Positions 33,291 to 45,480 of a stretch of DNA of 64,000 nt are shown in pieces. The stretch is from Fasciolopsis buskii. Its lineage: Eukaryota; Platyhelminthes; Trematoda; Plagiorchiida; Fasciolidae. The notes beneath the pieces were generated by a model. The model did not search any database, was not told the origin of the DNA, and was given only the letters and a program-made list of their open reading frames with translations. A program made the translations under genes and the position numbers. The stretch's first letter is position 1; every line of letters begins with the position of its first letter. The stretch spans positions 313,923-377,922 of the forward strand of contig LUCM01002402.1 in NCBI GenBank assembly GCA_008360955.1. The letters are read 5' to 3'.

Positions 33291-33756
33291 AGCGTCAGCA
33301 GTGTGCATACATTTATGTATATACCAAGAAATTTCACACAGTTTTAAACAGAGCATAAGTATGATAAAGTAGATGACCCTCTCTTTTGAAACCAGCGAAG
33401 CCCAGAACAGTAGCGCCAAAACAAGCCAAACCTCAGTTTTGAATTAAAATAGGTGGTCAAAAGGGGCTCTTTTTGAGCACCTAGGGAGACTAGTTTAATT
33501 AGATCAATACAACTGTCAATTCGCAACGTCAACCGGAAACGAAATCACTTATGAATAGTCACTATCTAGGTTTGGTGAAGAATTAGCCATTTTGTAGTAG
33601 GAATGTAGAAAATGATGATAGAAAAATCTTCGCGGCTTGTTTATCTTGCATTCGGCCATCAGATTAGTTGGTAAAAAAGTACTTAGCTGATCGCGAAATC
33701 ATCCATCGGTCCCAGTAGCAAACAAATGTCAAAGATATCTATCAAAACTACGCAAG

Positions 33757-33960
33757 GCCAGCGGTGATCGAGCAATCATGGCAGCATTCCAATCTGAAGA
33801 TGGCCCGTTCGAATCCTCCCACTTTTGGTCAATTTCTCCACTTGGCAGCCTTCTGTTGGCCGGTACCTGGCTTTTGGAAGTGATATACATAATGGTTTCA
33901 TTAACAAGGGTAATAAAAAGTTAGAAACAGAAAAATTAAAGGATATTATTTTTATGAAAT
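33757..33960 (+). mobile_element. SINE family A, plus copy
   Basis: GGCCAGCGGTGATCGAGCAA forms the box A side and CCGTTCGAATCC a clean box B. Then TCTCCACTTGGCAGCC and TTCTGTTGGCCGG, with a distal TTTCATTAACAAGGGTAATAAAAAG. It is more diverged than the 9.6- and 27.4-kb copies. Confidence 0.75.
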
Positions 33961-34330
33961 CACGCGAACTCGTTGCTAAGACTGATCATCCAATTTCCAT
34001 ATCTAAGTGTTTCCAGGTTCATGAGAATGCATCCGCTGGTGATTGGCATTACTACTTTAGTTCTCTGTGCTTCTGCTTCGAAGTAGTTCAGGGTACCTTC
34101 ATCCACTATGACAAATTAAAGCAGCCAATTCAATATAGTTCATCGCAGACCATCGCGATGTGATGCCAACTCAATAAAAATACTGGCCAATCCCAATTAA
34201 CTTGACTCTTATCAAGAAAGAGTTCGCCCTACCCTTCCCATAGAAACACTAAATATCATCATACACGTCATAAAGAAATTAAAAGCCAGTCATGTGAAGA
34301 ATGATTCCCCGGACCCGATTCAGTTTTCAA
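33961..34330 (+). mobile_element. Possible LINE reverse-transcriptase relic
   Basis: A plus frame after the SINE is open to 34163. Beyond it, PIETLNIIIHVIKKLKASHV...SPDPIQF recalls the V..L..LK..KSPGPDGI block of non-LTR reverse transcriptases, with the DG lost. It is one motif only, so tentative. Confidence 0.25.
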
Positions 34331-34936
34331 AGCAAAGCTTATTTGTTTCTCCCTTTTGCCACCATTACTGATCCTCCCCGGAACATCATTTCCTTTTATT
34401 AACACGACAAATAATTCATCGCTACCGGTTACCATATTCGGATAAAATAGTAGGCCAAGTATAGGACACTGTTAGCGGTTGATGAGAATTCCATGCAACT
34501 GGAAGTCCCGAAGAATCAGGGAATGGGTGACACTTAAAGGAGTGGAAGATGAAAGAAGGGATAATGAGATCTGAATGAAATCATCCACTGTATGGTGGAA
34601 ACTTTCATCAACTACTCCTACGATTAAAAGGCTAAACGAATCAGAGAAAAAGTTACATGTGTTATGAACATTGTACAAATCTACAAGTGTGATGACTGTA
34701 TGGCTAATAGTAAAGGATTATGAACAGTATAATACAGATAAACATTACATGTGGGAAGGTTGAGGGTAAAAATAGCTCGGAAATAACCCTAACACTTAAG
34801 ATGATTTGCAATGTCATCGCACATTTTCTTTTCAAGGTTAACAAGACAACAATTAGGAAATACAAGATGTTCATTTCGAATCCTATTATTGTCCTTATCA
34901 AAATTTAGTCAATTCCTTTGCGGTCATACAAAACAG

Positions 34937-35185
34937 GCGCTTCTGAAACCACTGGACCAGAGGCGGTATTTAAGATTGGCTAGTATTCACAGACTGAGTA
35001 CCAAAACAAATTCTTCATCTCAACCATCTTCACTTATCCCAACTTCTAGCGGACGAGGTTCCCTCAAGAGATCCAGTATGTTGATTCAACATACACTTCC
35101 GGGTCAAAGCAGTATTGCACGTCTTGCGTGGTGCACACCTTTGCCTAAAATTTGGTTTCTTTCTCTACCAAAAGAGTCAATATAA
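34937..35185 (+). CDS. Candidate exon, Ser-rich basic peptide
   Basis: After CATACAAAACAG, 82 codons are open in phase 0 (ALLKPLDQRRYLRLASIHRL...) to a TAA. Several R..S and RxxS sites look like kinase targets, for example RGSLKRSS. It is probably the start of a plus-strand gene that continues to 38.2 kb. Confidence 0.4.
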   Translation, partial: ALLKPLDQRRYLRLASIHRLSTKTNSSSQPSSLIPTSSGRGSLKRSSMLIQHTLPGQSSIARLAWCTPLPKIWFLSLPKESI

Positions 35186-35346
35186 AGAAAGACGGTGCTC
35201 TTTTCCACCTCAAAGTACCGGCATTATGCCAAAAATTGGTTAACATCTACAAGTAATTCGGGGATAAATCAGACACTACACAACTTAATACAAACAATCC
35301 GTGTGATAAAACCCCTTGTTGACTGTCGTGCAGATCGATGCGCTTG

Positions 35347-35574
35347 TTAGGACCGGCTGTTGTTCACGATAGTACTTATTCTAAGACGAAATAATTTGTC
35401 GAAGGCAAGTATAGTCTCGATCGGGGTTCTATCCCGGAACCCTAGCGAATCGAACGGCTGTTGATGGAATCCACCGAGGCCCAACCGAAGTGCCCCAATT
35501 GCATTTGCACCAGTCCAATTCACTTCCGAATGTCGCGCCGGAAAGATGTACGTAATAAAGTGGAAGGAACTCAT
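35347..35574 (-). other. Open frame of unclear meaning
   Basis: A minus-strand frame (ARHSEVNWTGANAIGALRLG...) is open for 75 codons opposite the plus-strand gene. It could be a chance frame or a worn mobile element; it has no splice support. Confidence 0.2.
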
Positions 35575-35954
35575 CTTCCCTAGACGCTACATTTCCGGTG
35601 ACGGTTCACGCTGCAAATGTTTGCGACGTAGCTCGCAATCGGCCAGGCTGTTGTTCTTACTTGAAACCAAGCTGCCTGTGCTCCCAAATGTGGATTGTAG
35701 CTAAATTTTGTCTCATGCACGAATAAGTCGGTGTATATTTGTTGTGTAAATCTTCTGAATACAATCAGTTCAACACGAGGCCGGAATAAACAACTGTAAC
35801 GTTACCGGATATCGTTAACGGTCATCCTGCGGACAGTAGTAATGATTAACCGTGAAAGTGCTTGCAAATTAGGTGTACATTTAGTATGATGAGGCAAACA
35901 TGGTGCCTATTGTGTTTCAGTAGTTTGTGCGCATTTAATTAGGACAAAACTAGA

Positions 35955-36093
35955 ATGAGACTGGCAGCTTACTCGCTGGAAGGCACGTTTACGTTTAGTC
36001 TAACAGCACAAACTACATTACTGACTCGCTTGATAGAACTGGGTAAACTTAAGACAGCCATTTTATATGACGGTACGAATGTACTGGATCAAG
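35955..36093 (+). CDS. First or internal exon with ATG, strong donor
   Basis: From an ATG at 35955, 46 codons (MRLAAYSLEGTFTFSLTAQT...NVLDQ) and 1 nt reach CAAG|GTGAGT. An in-frame TAG lies 15 nt upstream, directly at a possible acceptor (TTTAATTAG at 35940), so it is either a first coding exon or an internal exon starting at 35941. The helical run TTLLTRLIELGKLKTAILY is convincing. Confidence 0.6.
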
Positions 36094-36786
36094 GTGAGTG
36101 AATGCCGATCGTCCTACCACAAATAGATGTAGATGACCAGAATAAACGTGAATTGTATATGAAGTGTATATGAAGTGGCAGCCGCGGGTTCAATAAGCGG
36201 CTGCACTGTAAAGACATTCATACACGCTTCTCTGTTTTTAGTTGAGAACAATAGAAACCAAAGCTTCTAAGGTCCGTGTTGTGACCGTTCAGGTACTTTG
36301 TGAAACAGGCGTCTCATCATACAGTAAAATAAGATAGTCAGGACAGATGAGCATTTCACCATTTCGTCAGCATTTCTATCCAACCTGAATGAAATCACGA
36401 TTTGCCAAAACTGCGCCGGCACAGCTAGGAAAAGCCATCGATTAGAAGAGGAGGGAAATCTCAGGACTATACAGGAGGTCAATGTGGTATGAAATCAATA
36501 ATAATTAAGTCTAATTAGCCTGAAGGTTATTACCGGTTCAGTGAACTGGAAAAAACGGAAGTGACCGACCACCGTTTACACGTCAGTGATAAACACAAAG
36601 CCCATCATTCCTTCCACACTAAAGGAGTAGTTTATGTACTGGCTGTATCACCAAACCGACTACGTTCCTGTAAATTGCTCAGAATTACTAGGCTGATGCG
36701 GTGATTTGTAGCTCTTGACTCGGGTTTCTGTCCATTTTGGAAGTAAGCACCGGCTCCGGTCTTTTTACAGTGCATACGCACATTTC

Positions 36787-36873
36787 TATGACTGACTGAC
36801 TGACTGACAGACTGACCGACTGACTGACTGACTGACTGACTGACTGACTGACTGATTGACTGACTGACTGACC
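36787..36873. repeat. (TGAC)n tandem repeat
   Basis: About 20 TGAC/TGAT units with a few changes. It creates long false Ser-Gln-Ser-Val frames on the minus strand. Confidence 0.95.
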
Positions 36874-37022
36874 AACTGGCTGACAGAATGACTGACTGAA
36901 TTTGTGGGCCGATCGACTGGCTGAATGAATGAATGAATGAAACGTCATGAGATAATCGCACTCAAAGGAACGGGAACAAGTGGAGTTACTTGATTGGCAA
37001 CAAACTGGGTCAATTTTTGTAG

Positions 37023-37275
37023 GATAACTCAGGCTGCATACCAACTGACGGACCAACAAGTGCACCAGCGTACTGGTCAGTTCACGTACAAAGATGAAAC
37101 ATTTCGCCTTTTCGCCGTACAATCAAGGCTAGGGATAGGAACAGTGAAAAAAGATCGAACAAATACTAATGCATACCCTTGGATAGAAAATGCGACAGAG
37201 ACCGGGAACTGGGGGAGGGAGTTTGGCCTAATCTACGAAAGAGTACCACATAGTGGTATGAATAGATATTTTTAA
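37023..37275 (+). CDS. Candidate exon, unrecognised protein
   Basis: The acceptor GGGTCAATTTTTGTAG leaves 1 nt, then 83 codons (ITQAAYQLTDQQVHQRTGQF...) to a TAA at 37275. The peptide is hydrophilic with Trp in AYPWIEN and GNWGREF. It is probably part of the 34.9-38.2 kb plus-strand gene. Its phase does not follow 36093 directly, so an exon is missing between them or the genes differ. Confidence 0.45.
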
Positions 37276-37916
37276 AAAACTCCAAGAACGAAAGCTTTTT
37301 GCAATATACAAGTGTTTCACTAGTTTGTTCTGAGTAATGAAAGACTTTCATAATAATATTCTTGTTTTAAAAATTCGCAAAATGAATCTACACCTCGAAG
37401 ACAAAATGCAGTCAATTTAGGATTAAAATATTCCAAGTTAAAAGTTCCAGTGAATTATCCTCACTGATAGGTTGACTTAGTCACTAAATTCATATCGAGA
37501 ACAAAGTGATTTCGTTTTAACAACAATGAAATAAGAGGGAATCTAACGTGAATTGTGGACAGAACATTATTCACAAACGACTTTCTCCATTCAATCCATT
37601 TTAACGGAAACAAATATTCAATACCATACATGATTTTTCAAAAGTCAGTAGTCGGGTCTATGGAAGGGATCGTAACTGTTCATCGTCACGGTTACCGTGG
37701 TTAACACATCCTAAGATCTGTTTTCAAACATGGTTATTTTATAGTTTCTTGTCTACCCAAGGTTTACAGTCTCCAACTGCTTGATCGTATTCGTTTCATT
37801 TGGGCTTCGGCAAAGTTCGAATAAAATTGTCCATGGTAAATCTACTGTTATTCGTTTACAATTCCTTTCAGTCAATAAAATACAGATACTATATTCAACC
37901 TTTATTAGTTTCCCAG

Positions 37917-38169
37917 TGTCACAATGAAAGTCCCTGCCGACAACGTATTACATAGTTCTAGAAATAGAGAGCTTTATATTTCCGTCCTAAATGTGAACAA
38001 AATAAAGAAAGAAATTGGTTTGCACGCTGCATTCGAGATCGATTGGTTTTACCTGCAAGCGGACATGGTGTTCAATATCGCTGTTTGCATAGGCAGTCAA
38101 ATGACCGCTGAAAACTGGAACAAAGTCTGGGTAGTTGCTGCGTCATACGGAAGAGCTGAAAGCAAATAG
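37917..38169 (+). CDS. Candidate terminal exon, unrecognised protein
   Basis: The acceptor TTATTAGTTTCCCAG leaves 1 nt, then 83 codons (VTMKVPADNVLHSSRN...) to a TAG at 38169. The composition is that of a folded domain (LHAAFEIDWFYLQADMVFNI). Confidence 0.5.
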
Positions 38170-38174
38170 AAATA

Positions 38175-39250
38175 GATAAACGTACAACTAACGAAACTAG
38201 ACGAAATTACAAAGCCACTCCCGTTGCCTGTTTAGCTCGAGTTTGAAATTCACAGTGGGTTATACCTCAACACATCCGCCTGATTTTGTCCCCGTCGTGG
38301 TGGATGCAACCTCGAAACAGCTGTCGAAGCTGAGTTAAATCAGCCCGTCTACCGCAAACCCGGCCCGGTAAACAAATGCAAAACTTGAAGACGGCATCAG
38401 GATTGGATTGTGCTGGATTAAAATTTCCGTGGGTTACGCGGCAGGACCGTGCGTTATCTACCGAGACTACTGTAAATCGGCTTTATAAGTATCACTGAAC
38501 TATGCTATGTTTGGGTAAGTTTTAGTTACATAACTTTATCCTTTTCCGCTTTGACTATTACCATTTTTCATCACCACATGGACATCAACGATCCTTGCGT
38601 TCTCCTGGAACCATTTAGTGCAAGACACCCTAATGCGAACGGTGGCATGAACATAGTTGAGTTGTTCCCGGTAGCGTACGCAGTAGTAACAGGTACTTAG
38701 ACGTACTGATTACCAAAAGTTTCCTCAGTCGGTATGTGAAAGGTGGTCAGAGTTAGGGTAAAAACCTTGAGTCAACCCATAAAGATGACCGTACTGGATA
38801 AACACTACCAACGCAGCCATATTTGAAAGCCGCTCTTCAAACTGTGCCCGTCTAAGAGAACAGACAAGAAGTGCACCACGCATTATCAATCAGAAGGGCT
38901 TCGACCGGCTAAACTTTTCAACCTTTAGACGGTTTTGATGATAGGAACAATGACTGGACTTACAGGCTACTTGTTTTCCGGCACTGGCAGTCAAAATATA
39001 GATCCTTAGGTAAATTTCGACAGGTCGTAAAAATCATCTTTTTTCATACCTCCGATTGTCCATCTTGCAAAAGATATTCACACCAGTTACCGAACACTGT
39101 AGTAGAATGGGTTATTCAGTCAAGCATGGGGAGCTCTTTACCTGCATTTATTCGAGCATCGATTTAGGACGGCAAAGAAATAGTATAACATTAAGTTGAC
39201 CTGGCCGCATATGTCGGAATCATCCAGCGATGTCTTCGAAATTTGCAAGG
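38175..39250. other. No confident feature
   Basis: A donor-like TTGG|GTAAGT at 38.5 kb (plus) has no good frame behind it. Nothing else is supported. Confidence 0.4.
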
Positions 39251-39252
39251 CA

Positions 39253-39426
39253 TTAGAAGGGGTACCAATCAGTTTTCAAATGGCTACAATAAAGTAACTG
39301 TGTGACACTCCATTCTCCTATGTCTGGACGGCATGTTTCATCCATTACAATAAACGCAAGCCCCACAAGAGTGCCCTGCCACAATAGTGACTTCTTGTCG
39401 CCGATAGAGTCGAAAGTAGAGTAGTT
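39253..39426 (-). CDS. Terminal exon, unrecognised protein
   Basis: A strong acceptor (AATGCATTCCCTTTTCAG) is followed in phase 0 by 57 codons (NYSTFDSIGDKKSLLWQGTL...) and a TAA. The hydrophobic VGLAFIVMD stretch followed by DETCRPD looks domain-like. Two other frames start open, but they end sooner or look worse. Confidence 0.5.
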   Translation of the reverse strand, partial: NYSTFDSIGDKKSLLWQGTLVGLAFIVMDETCRPDIGEWSVTQLLYCSHLKTDWYPF

Positions 39427-40800
39427 CTGAAAAGGGAATGCATTGAAAAGGTGTTGTTTTACGAAATTTCACGATGACGCTGGAATTGGGTTCAATGTCG
39501 TATAACAACACAGCAAAGCACCACAGTATTGTATCAAACAAACAAACAAACCGCTCTCTTCTCTATATTGGTGAATTAGTACCACAGTGTACCACTCTTG
39601 GATATATCACAGTTACGTGGCTCTGTCTACTCTCTGTCGACTGCCATAATTTCCACCACCTCACGGTTCGAAGGACGCTGATCAAAGAACCACTGCCTCT
39701 TTGCGTCAGATCAAATTGTCTCTAACGGTTTTCATATGGATTCTCAGCCATCTCCAAAGACAAAACACACAGATAGTGGTTTTTACTAATAATTGATGAC
39801 ATTTCACTGTGGCTTTAGGAAGCGAGGATGATGTAATCACCCAATAAACTTAGTTTATTGTGATCTTTGATTACGTAACATATGGTCCAGAAAGCCATTA
39901 TGTTTATCTTGCCAATTCATTCAAGGCCAAATACAAGTGGAAAAACAAAAGAACTACTCAGACCTTTCTAAGTTTCAATTCAGATATATGCAAACAACCA
40001 GAATCGCTTTTCTGTTTCACCCAAATCTGACGACTGGACAGCTGCCCCTGGTATTCCTTGTGAACTTTGCAGCATTATTCACCGACTGCTCCAGCTTTTA
40101 AATGCTTCCGACAAAATTTCTATTTACTTACAAAGCTTTGATAAAGGAGCTGAAGCAATTAGCAAAATATTAAATTATAACCAAAAATCATCCAAATTTA
40201 CCCCTGAGTTTAGAGCATATGTTCAGAATGAATTGCAAACAATTGACGCCTCAGCTCGATCATGTACCCGGAGAATTTTTCTCCTCAGTTTGTTTGTTCA
40301 TCACTCACATTTTACCTCACTGTCATGCAAGGATGGAGTAAACTAGAGATCGCGATGATAGCAAATTAGTGCTTAATTGGTTGGTTCGAAAAACCCTACC
40401 GAACTGAACTGGGTCATCGAAACAGCCGTTCACATCGATAAGTCTCATGCTAAGTCTACCAAATCCCTAGCCACACACCAAGCTTGATTAAATAAAGATA
40501 AATATAGTGGATAATGATGAGAATTGCCAATTAATTCCGCGAGAAAAAGCAAGTTTGAAATGGTTAGACAAATTCAACTTCTAATGGACGGTGAGTAATA
40601 TGAACAGTACCTCACGTGCCTGCTCAGCTTTTTACCAAATAATGCCAAAAACCATTGGATAGCGAACAAAAATCGATAATTTTGTGCTCTGAAAACAGCA
40701 AGAATTAACGAGCAACCATTTTAGTTATCCACGCTGGACGTTTGCCAGTGAAGACTGAATTAACTAAAAACCAAGGTATTTTATTTTTTGCCAATTGCAG

Positions 40801-41025
40801 ACCAATTTTAGTTTCGATTTTGTTCTACAAAATTTCAGTCGAACTGAATTCGTGGACACTTTGAGACCATTTTTTGGTCCTATGATTTTATCGACTACTT
40901 TCAAGAGGGAACTGACTAGACGGAATCCAATTGGAAACAAATCCAGAATATGCGTCTTTTGTTCTTATGTAATCGACAGTAGACTGCTGGCATTCATAAT
41001 CTACATGCAGATTCAGGCAATTTAG
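40801..41025 (+). CDS. Internal exon, 3' border unsure
   Basis: A very strong acceptor (TTATTTTTTGCCAATTGCAG) is followed in phase 0 by TNFSFDFVLQNFSRTEFVDTL..., open for 74 codons to a TAG. A second acceptor (CTACAAAATTTCAG at 40839) keeps a coherent peptide too. It probably ends before 40980, as the next frame starts at about 41011. Confidence 0.55.
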   Translation, partial: TNFSFDFVLQNFSRTEFVDTLRPFFGPMILSTTFKRELTRRNPIGNKSRICVFCSYVIDSRLLAFIIYMQIQAI

Positions 41026-41260
41026 TGTAGTTTGCTGTTCCGTTCCCATGAACTCAGAACCGCATTTCTCACACATGAATGCGCACTTAAAAACATCACC
41101 TCTCGAGAATAGTCAAACAATAAATACGTGTCCTTCAAAGATGATAAATCAAAACCAACAATGCGCAACAATAGACAGGAACGGCGACCTACGCACAAAA
41201 GGGGACGCTGAAACTTCGTCGACCTTTGAAGTCACCGCTCAGCTGTCGACCGACCAATGA
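41011..41260 (+). CDS. Terminal exon, hydrophilic tail
   Basis: After ATCTACATGCAG, 1 nt and a frame (FRQFSVVCCSV, then MNSEPHFSHMNAHLK...) run open to a TGA at 41260. It is Asn/Thr/Ser-rich with no hydrophobic core, probably a disordered C-terminus. The link to 40801 is by position; their exact join is not settled. Confidence 0.5.
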
Positions 41261-41874
41261 TACGGATATTCATGATGCATATTCCGTAACATTTCACAAG
41301 CTTGAAAGTACCGTTGCGTCGCACTGACATACTCACAAGCTTCTGGTGATCCTAAAAGTGCTGATTTTTACGAGTATGAAGACAGGGTTGCTTCCTGATT
41401 GAATCACGAACTGCCACTGGAGACACGCTTGGGGGATCACTAAGAACAATGGCCCCGTTTCATTTGACTTAGCCTGTAGGAGTGATCATTATAGAAATCG
41501 ATCTTCGCATGGGTAGAAAATTTCAGATATCTGACACTGGTCCGCACTCAGCCAATTGTTTACATATTGCCGTTTTTACGATCATAGTTTGCCGCCCAGT
41601 TTAGTGTTCCACCTCCATATATGGGAACTCATAAGAAGGTACAAACACAACAGGAAATATTCACTAAGTACTTTCAAGTTGAAATGAACGGTTTGAAGGA
41701 CAGACCAGTGATACAACTGTCAGTTGATCGGCTTGTCACTTCCTTACACAACAACCAGTGGTGAATTTCTTGATGCCGTGTAAAGGCAATGATCAGGGGT
41801 AATCCCAATCAAGCCCGAAAATTAACTTGATCTTCTAGTGTTTTTGAACGGAAAGGAAAGCTCGGTAACCTTAC

Positions 41875-42051
41875 AGTAAACTGGAGAATTGGTGTCTTTG
41901 TACAGTCGGCCTGGAGGTTCATCATCCATACCGCGACCTGCCCGGGGAAATAAAAGCCGCAAACGATTTCGACTTTGCGTAGTTCATAAGGTTCAAAATT
42001 CAAGTCATTAACATCGTTTGTCACAAGATACAATAGGTCATCAGAAACATT
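41875..42051 (-). CDS. Internal exon, unrecognised protein
   Basis: The acceptor is ATATACAGTAG and the donor TTTACT|GTAAGG. It has exactly 59 codons in phase 0-0 (NVSDDLLYLVTNDVNDLNF...ILQFT). The pattern of beta-like segments with NVSD and a QADCTK Cys suggests an extracellular or luminal domain. Not recognised. Confidence 0.55.
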
Positions 42052-42059
42052 CTACTGTA

Positions 42060-43420
42060 TATGATGCTTAGTGAAACGTCCAGAACGCACGGTCGAACGG
42101 GTTGTATTAGTCATTCGGGCTGTTTGTATGATACCTGTATTGTTCACAGTATCTACTTTGGTGAAAAGCGGAATTTCAGTTTTTCTCGTCATTGCACATC
42201 CCCTAATGTTTTAGTCGTTTCTGCTAGTGATAATCGGGTCTCCAATGACCGCACGCTTTCGTAGCAGAGGTATAGAGTCACTGCGTTGCCACGATTTACA
42301 AATGGAAGGTCGCGTTCACTAATGTGCTGACTGTGCAGTGATATTTACAATGCACGATGTTCTCATGAAAAAATAAATTATAATACTGTCTGCAGCTGCA
42401 GTGAAATCAAAAGCGTATATGTGATTTACGAGTTATTCCAAAGTTGTGTCAACTTCAAGTTACAGCCACAGACCGGCCATTCAGTTCATCTTTCAGATAA
42501 GGGCTTTCGTCACACCAAATCCGAATCAGTTTAGAATGTGGACATACCACGTCTCCTCCAAAACCGATCGACGGTTTTGCAACTACGGATCATTGGCTTA
42601 TCTGGTTTTTTCAACATTCCTTTCGGAAACGTCTACCGGGAATTGAATTAAAATAAATTCAGTGACAGTGCATTTGTGTTATCGCTGCACTGCCAAACCC
42701 CTCTGGCTCGTCCGAATTACTGCGTCAAGTTTGTTCAGATGTCTCCCAGAGTGACAGTCAACAGCACTCGACGTCTTTGAAGCGAGGTATGGTCTGTGCT
42801 TGTTAACTTCAATCGAAGGTCTCCCCTCGGGTCATTTGGTCAAAAAGGTTTTGACGTCTTAAAAGCTAAATTCAATTCCACATTGGACAAGCGGATAGTT
42901 CAGTCACCTGAAGACGTGTGCGATCGAACTAGATTTTCTACTCAGTGTGGTTGACTGTCATTTCGAAGAGGACCTCACATTTTAAGCCCTGAAGATGACA
43001 AACTGAGATACGTGAGAAGATATCATTCCGTTTGAGGGGGCAGGATTAAACCTATCGACCGGCTTGGTCACCCTGACTAGACCGTTGAAATGGCCAGCTG
43101 TAAGCAAAGCTGACATCTGGTCAACCGCGGTGTGAGGTCACATCTGGAATCAGTCGATAAACTGTCACGCAAATCCGCGTAACAAGAAAGGTAATCCAGG
43201 TGGACGCTGTTGACGTTCGGTCATCGATCTGGTAGCGCTGTCTTGAGCGAAATTCAGCAGATGGAGGTTGGTAATGGATCACACATTCAAATATACAAGG
43301 GGGAAGTTGGATTCAGATGTGTCAAGATAAAAATAACGGCTTGAAAGTGGAGTAGAACGAAAATCCTAAATCTCTCCCCTTAACAAAAGTATGCACAGAA
43401 GCTGACTTTGCTTTTTTGTG
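42060..43420. other. No confident feature
   Basis: Short plus frames at 42061-42264 and 42446-42646 lack borders. Intron-like. Confidence 0.4.
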
Positions 43421-43428
43421 GCACACAG

Positions 43429-43622
43429 GTCCAATAACGAAACCAACGGCTCAGTCAGTGTTGCATCATAATGTGCAACTTCATTCAGACCCAGCTGAAC
43501 CTGAGAGATCTGAACGGTTTAAGATTTGGCCGAGTCCCCCACACGACAACCACAATTTTCACTGGACTAGGCAAATGAGCAAGGCTGAACTGTGTTCATG
43601 GCGATCATTCACTGGCTCATAA
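43429..43622 (+). CDS. Terminal exon, unrecognised protein
   Basis: A strong acceptor (GCTTTTTTGTGGCACACAG) leaves 2 nt, then 63 codons (PITKPTAQSVLHHNVQLHSD...) to a TAA at 43622. It is His/Pro/Ser/Trp-rich and probably a soluble tail. Confidence 0.5.
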
Positions 43623-44095
43623 ATGGTGATTCTCTGCAAAATCATAATGCAAGCGGACGAGGAAGGACTAGTTAAATCCTCGAATCGAAATTAACTAATG
43701 AAGAGTTCCCTGATTGCTTGTTTTAGGTAGGAAATAATATAACAGCAGTGAACAGCCATGATGCACAAATTGAGCAGTCCGTACCACTAACTTGCTACAA
43801 ACTAAAAATGAAACAAATCAAACGACCGGCTGTAACATGAGGTTTGTCTGTTGTTTTCTGCAAGATTATGTCCAAACCCAGATCAAAAATTCGATGCACT
43901 AGCTTATTAAAGTGAAATCAGAAATATTTCAAACCAAACTCAACAACTAGCTAAGCAAAATTTCACCACAAAATGTAGATTAATTTAAGATAAAGAGACT
44001 GTCCAATCTGAGGAATGTCCAAGCGACCTGCGCACAGAACCAAACTAGTGCATTTTGCAAGGTTTCAATCCGTTTGAAACGCAAAGATGTACATT

Positions 44096-44243
44096 TCATG
44101 CAGTCTGAGAATGATTATTCAAAATGGCTGCGATGCATGAAGTCATCATTCTTGGCCACAATGTACGTCGCCTGACCGCACTGCGTTCATCCCTCGATTT
44201 GCAAAATGTGTGACAAACCAAGTGTCCACTGGACTTATTGAAC
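44096..44243 (-). CDS. Terminal exon, basic tail
   Basis: A very strong acceptor (CACTGTTTCCTCCTAACACAG) leaves 1 nt, then 48 codons (FNKSSGHLVCHTFCKSRDER..., RRRTLWPRMM) to a TGA. The basic stretch SAVRRRTLWPR stands out. No upstream exon is seen close by. Confidence 0.5.
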
Positions 44244-44816
44244 CTGTGTTAGGAGGAAACAGTGGATCCTTAATGCCCGACCAATGACAATATCCAAAAC
44301 ACGTTTCGTAAACCACCCAAACTCTATGGTTCTTGAATGTCATCCATCACCAGAAGCAACAAGCAACCACTGAACATACTACTACTAAATTAATTTACAT
44401 TTGTATTCATAGAAAAGAATCGCGTTCTAGTGAAATCATTCATCAGAATATAGCAAACAGCGCAATTTATGTGGTGTGCCCCAGTTTTTGTTAGGCTATC
44501 CTAGTTGGAATTGTCGAAAGTAAGCAGACCGGATTAAGCTCCACATTTTCCCAGCGAATGACTCAGAACCTAATCTGTCCTGCGCGGATCCAGTAACGTA
44601 CCACACACCCCGAGTACCTTTGATTAACGCTGTCGCTTGGGTCTACCAGCGGGCCCTTTCTTCAAAGTGTCCAGCAACCCTCCAGCCATGATTTATATTG
44701 CATGAACACACAATTGAGTGCACGTATTGCGACTTTCCCTAATCGTTTGTCAACTACCCTGCGTTACAACATAGAATATTCTACAAACGTAAAACACGAG
44801 TATTGTCTTTTCGGAG

Positions 44817-44933
44817 TCGCCCTTGGCATTATCATCCATGACTGTTGCGCAGCAACACCAAGCCGAGCGGAATACCTCAGAATCCGCAACACTTACGACG
44901 ATCACCTGGGCAGATAGTCTCAGAAAACATAAG
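44817..44933 (+). CDS. Candidate internal exon
   Basis: After GTATTGTCTTTTCGGAG, 39 codons in phase 0 (SPLALSSMTVAQQHQAERN...) reach a good donor, AAG|GTAAGA. Hydrophilic, Ser/Thr/Gln-rich. Borders are fair and the frame is short, so moderate. Confidence 0.4.
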
Positions 44934-45261
44934 GTAAGAAGTCATTCTTGACTGTCGACACACGGAAATATGATCGGCGCGTGCACTATTTTATCCACCC
45001 CGGGGCAGTGCTCTTCGATAGAGTTGACAAGGGTTAAAATCTGATATGGACCACACAAAAAAGAACAACGTGAGCCTAACCCCTGTAAGAGTAGTAGCCA
45101 GTATAAACACGTACACGACTAGGAAAAATACCACAGCACTATCTGTCCATCACAACACCTAGCGCTGATCGGTTAGACGAAATATCGTCAGTGTGAATTA
45201 TCGTGGTTGATTGGAAACGCTTGGAAAAAACGTTAAACATTGAGGAAGAAAGAATACTGCT

Positions 45262-45480
45262 TCACTTCTCCATGTTTCTCGACCGCACCTTTTCAACAAA
45301 GTTTTTAAGAAGTAGAACTGACGTTAGGAATCGAAAGTTGGATTGGAGGAACTCCGCCTGGAATGTAATACTGCTTAACTGGTAAATGACCCAACCGGTG
45401 ATTGGTCGGCGGAAGTGAGCGTTAGGCCTGGAACGAGGATATGTTTGTTCTGGTATTAGCACGAACTCCTCCCAAGGCAA
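45262..45480 (-). CDS. Candidate exon, strand uncertain
   Basis: A minus frame (EFVLIPEQTYPRSRPNAHF...FVEKVRSRNMEK) is open for 73 codons and has an inner acceptor GGGTCATTTACCAG and a donor AAG|GTGCGG. The plus strand is open here as well (VVDWKRLEKTLNIEEE...), so one of the two is a shadow. I favour minus on its splice sites. Confidence 0.35.
   Translation of the reverse strand: MPWEEFVLIPEQTYPRSRPNAHFRRPITGWVIYQLSSITFQAEFLQSNFRFLTSVLLLKNFVEKVRSRNMEK

Noticed and set aside
36632..37122. Long minus-strand frames full of Ser-Gln-Ser-Val repeats
   Set aside because: They come from reading the TGAC tandem repeat in several frames; no splice sites or family support.
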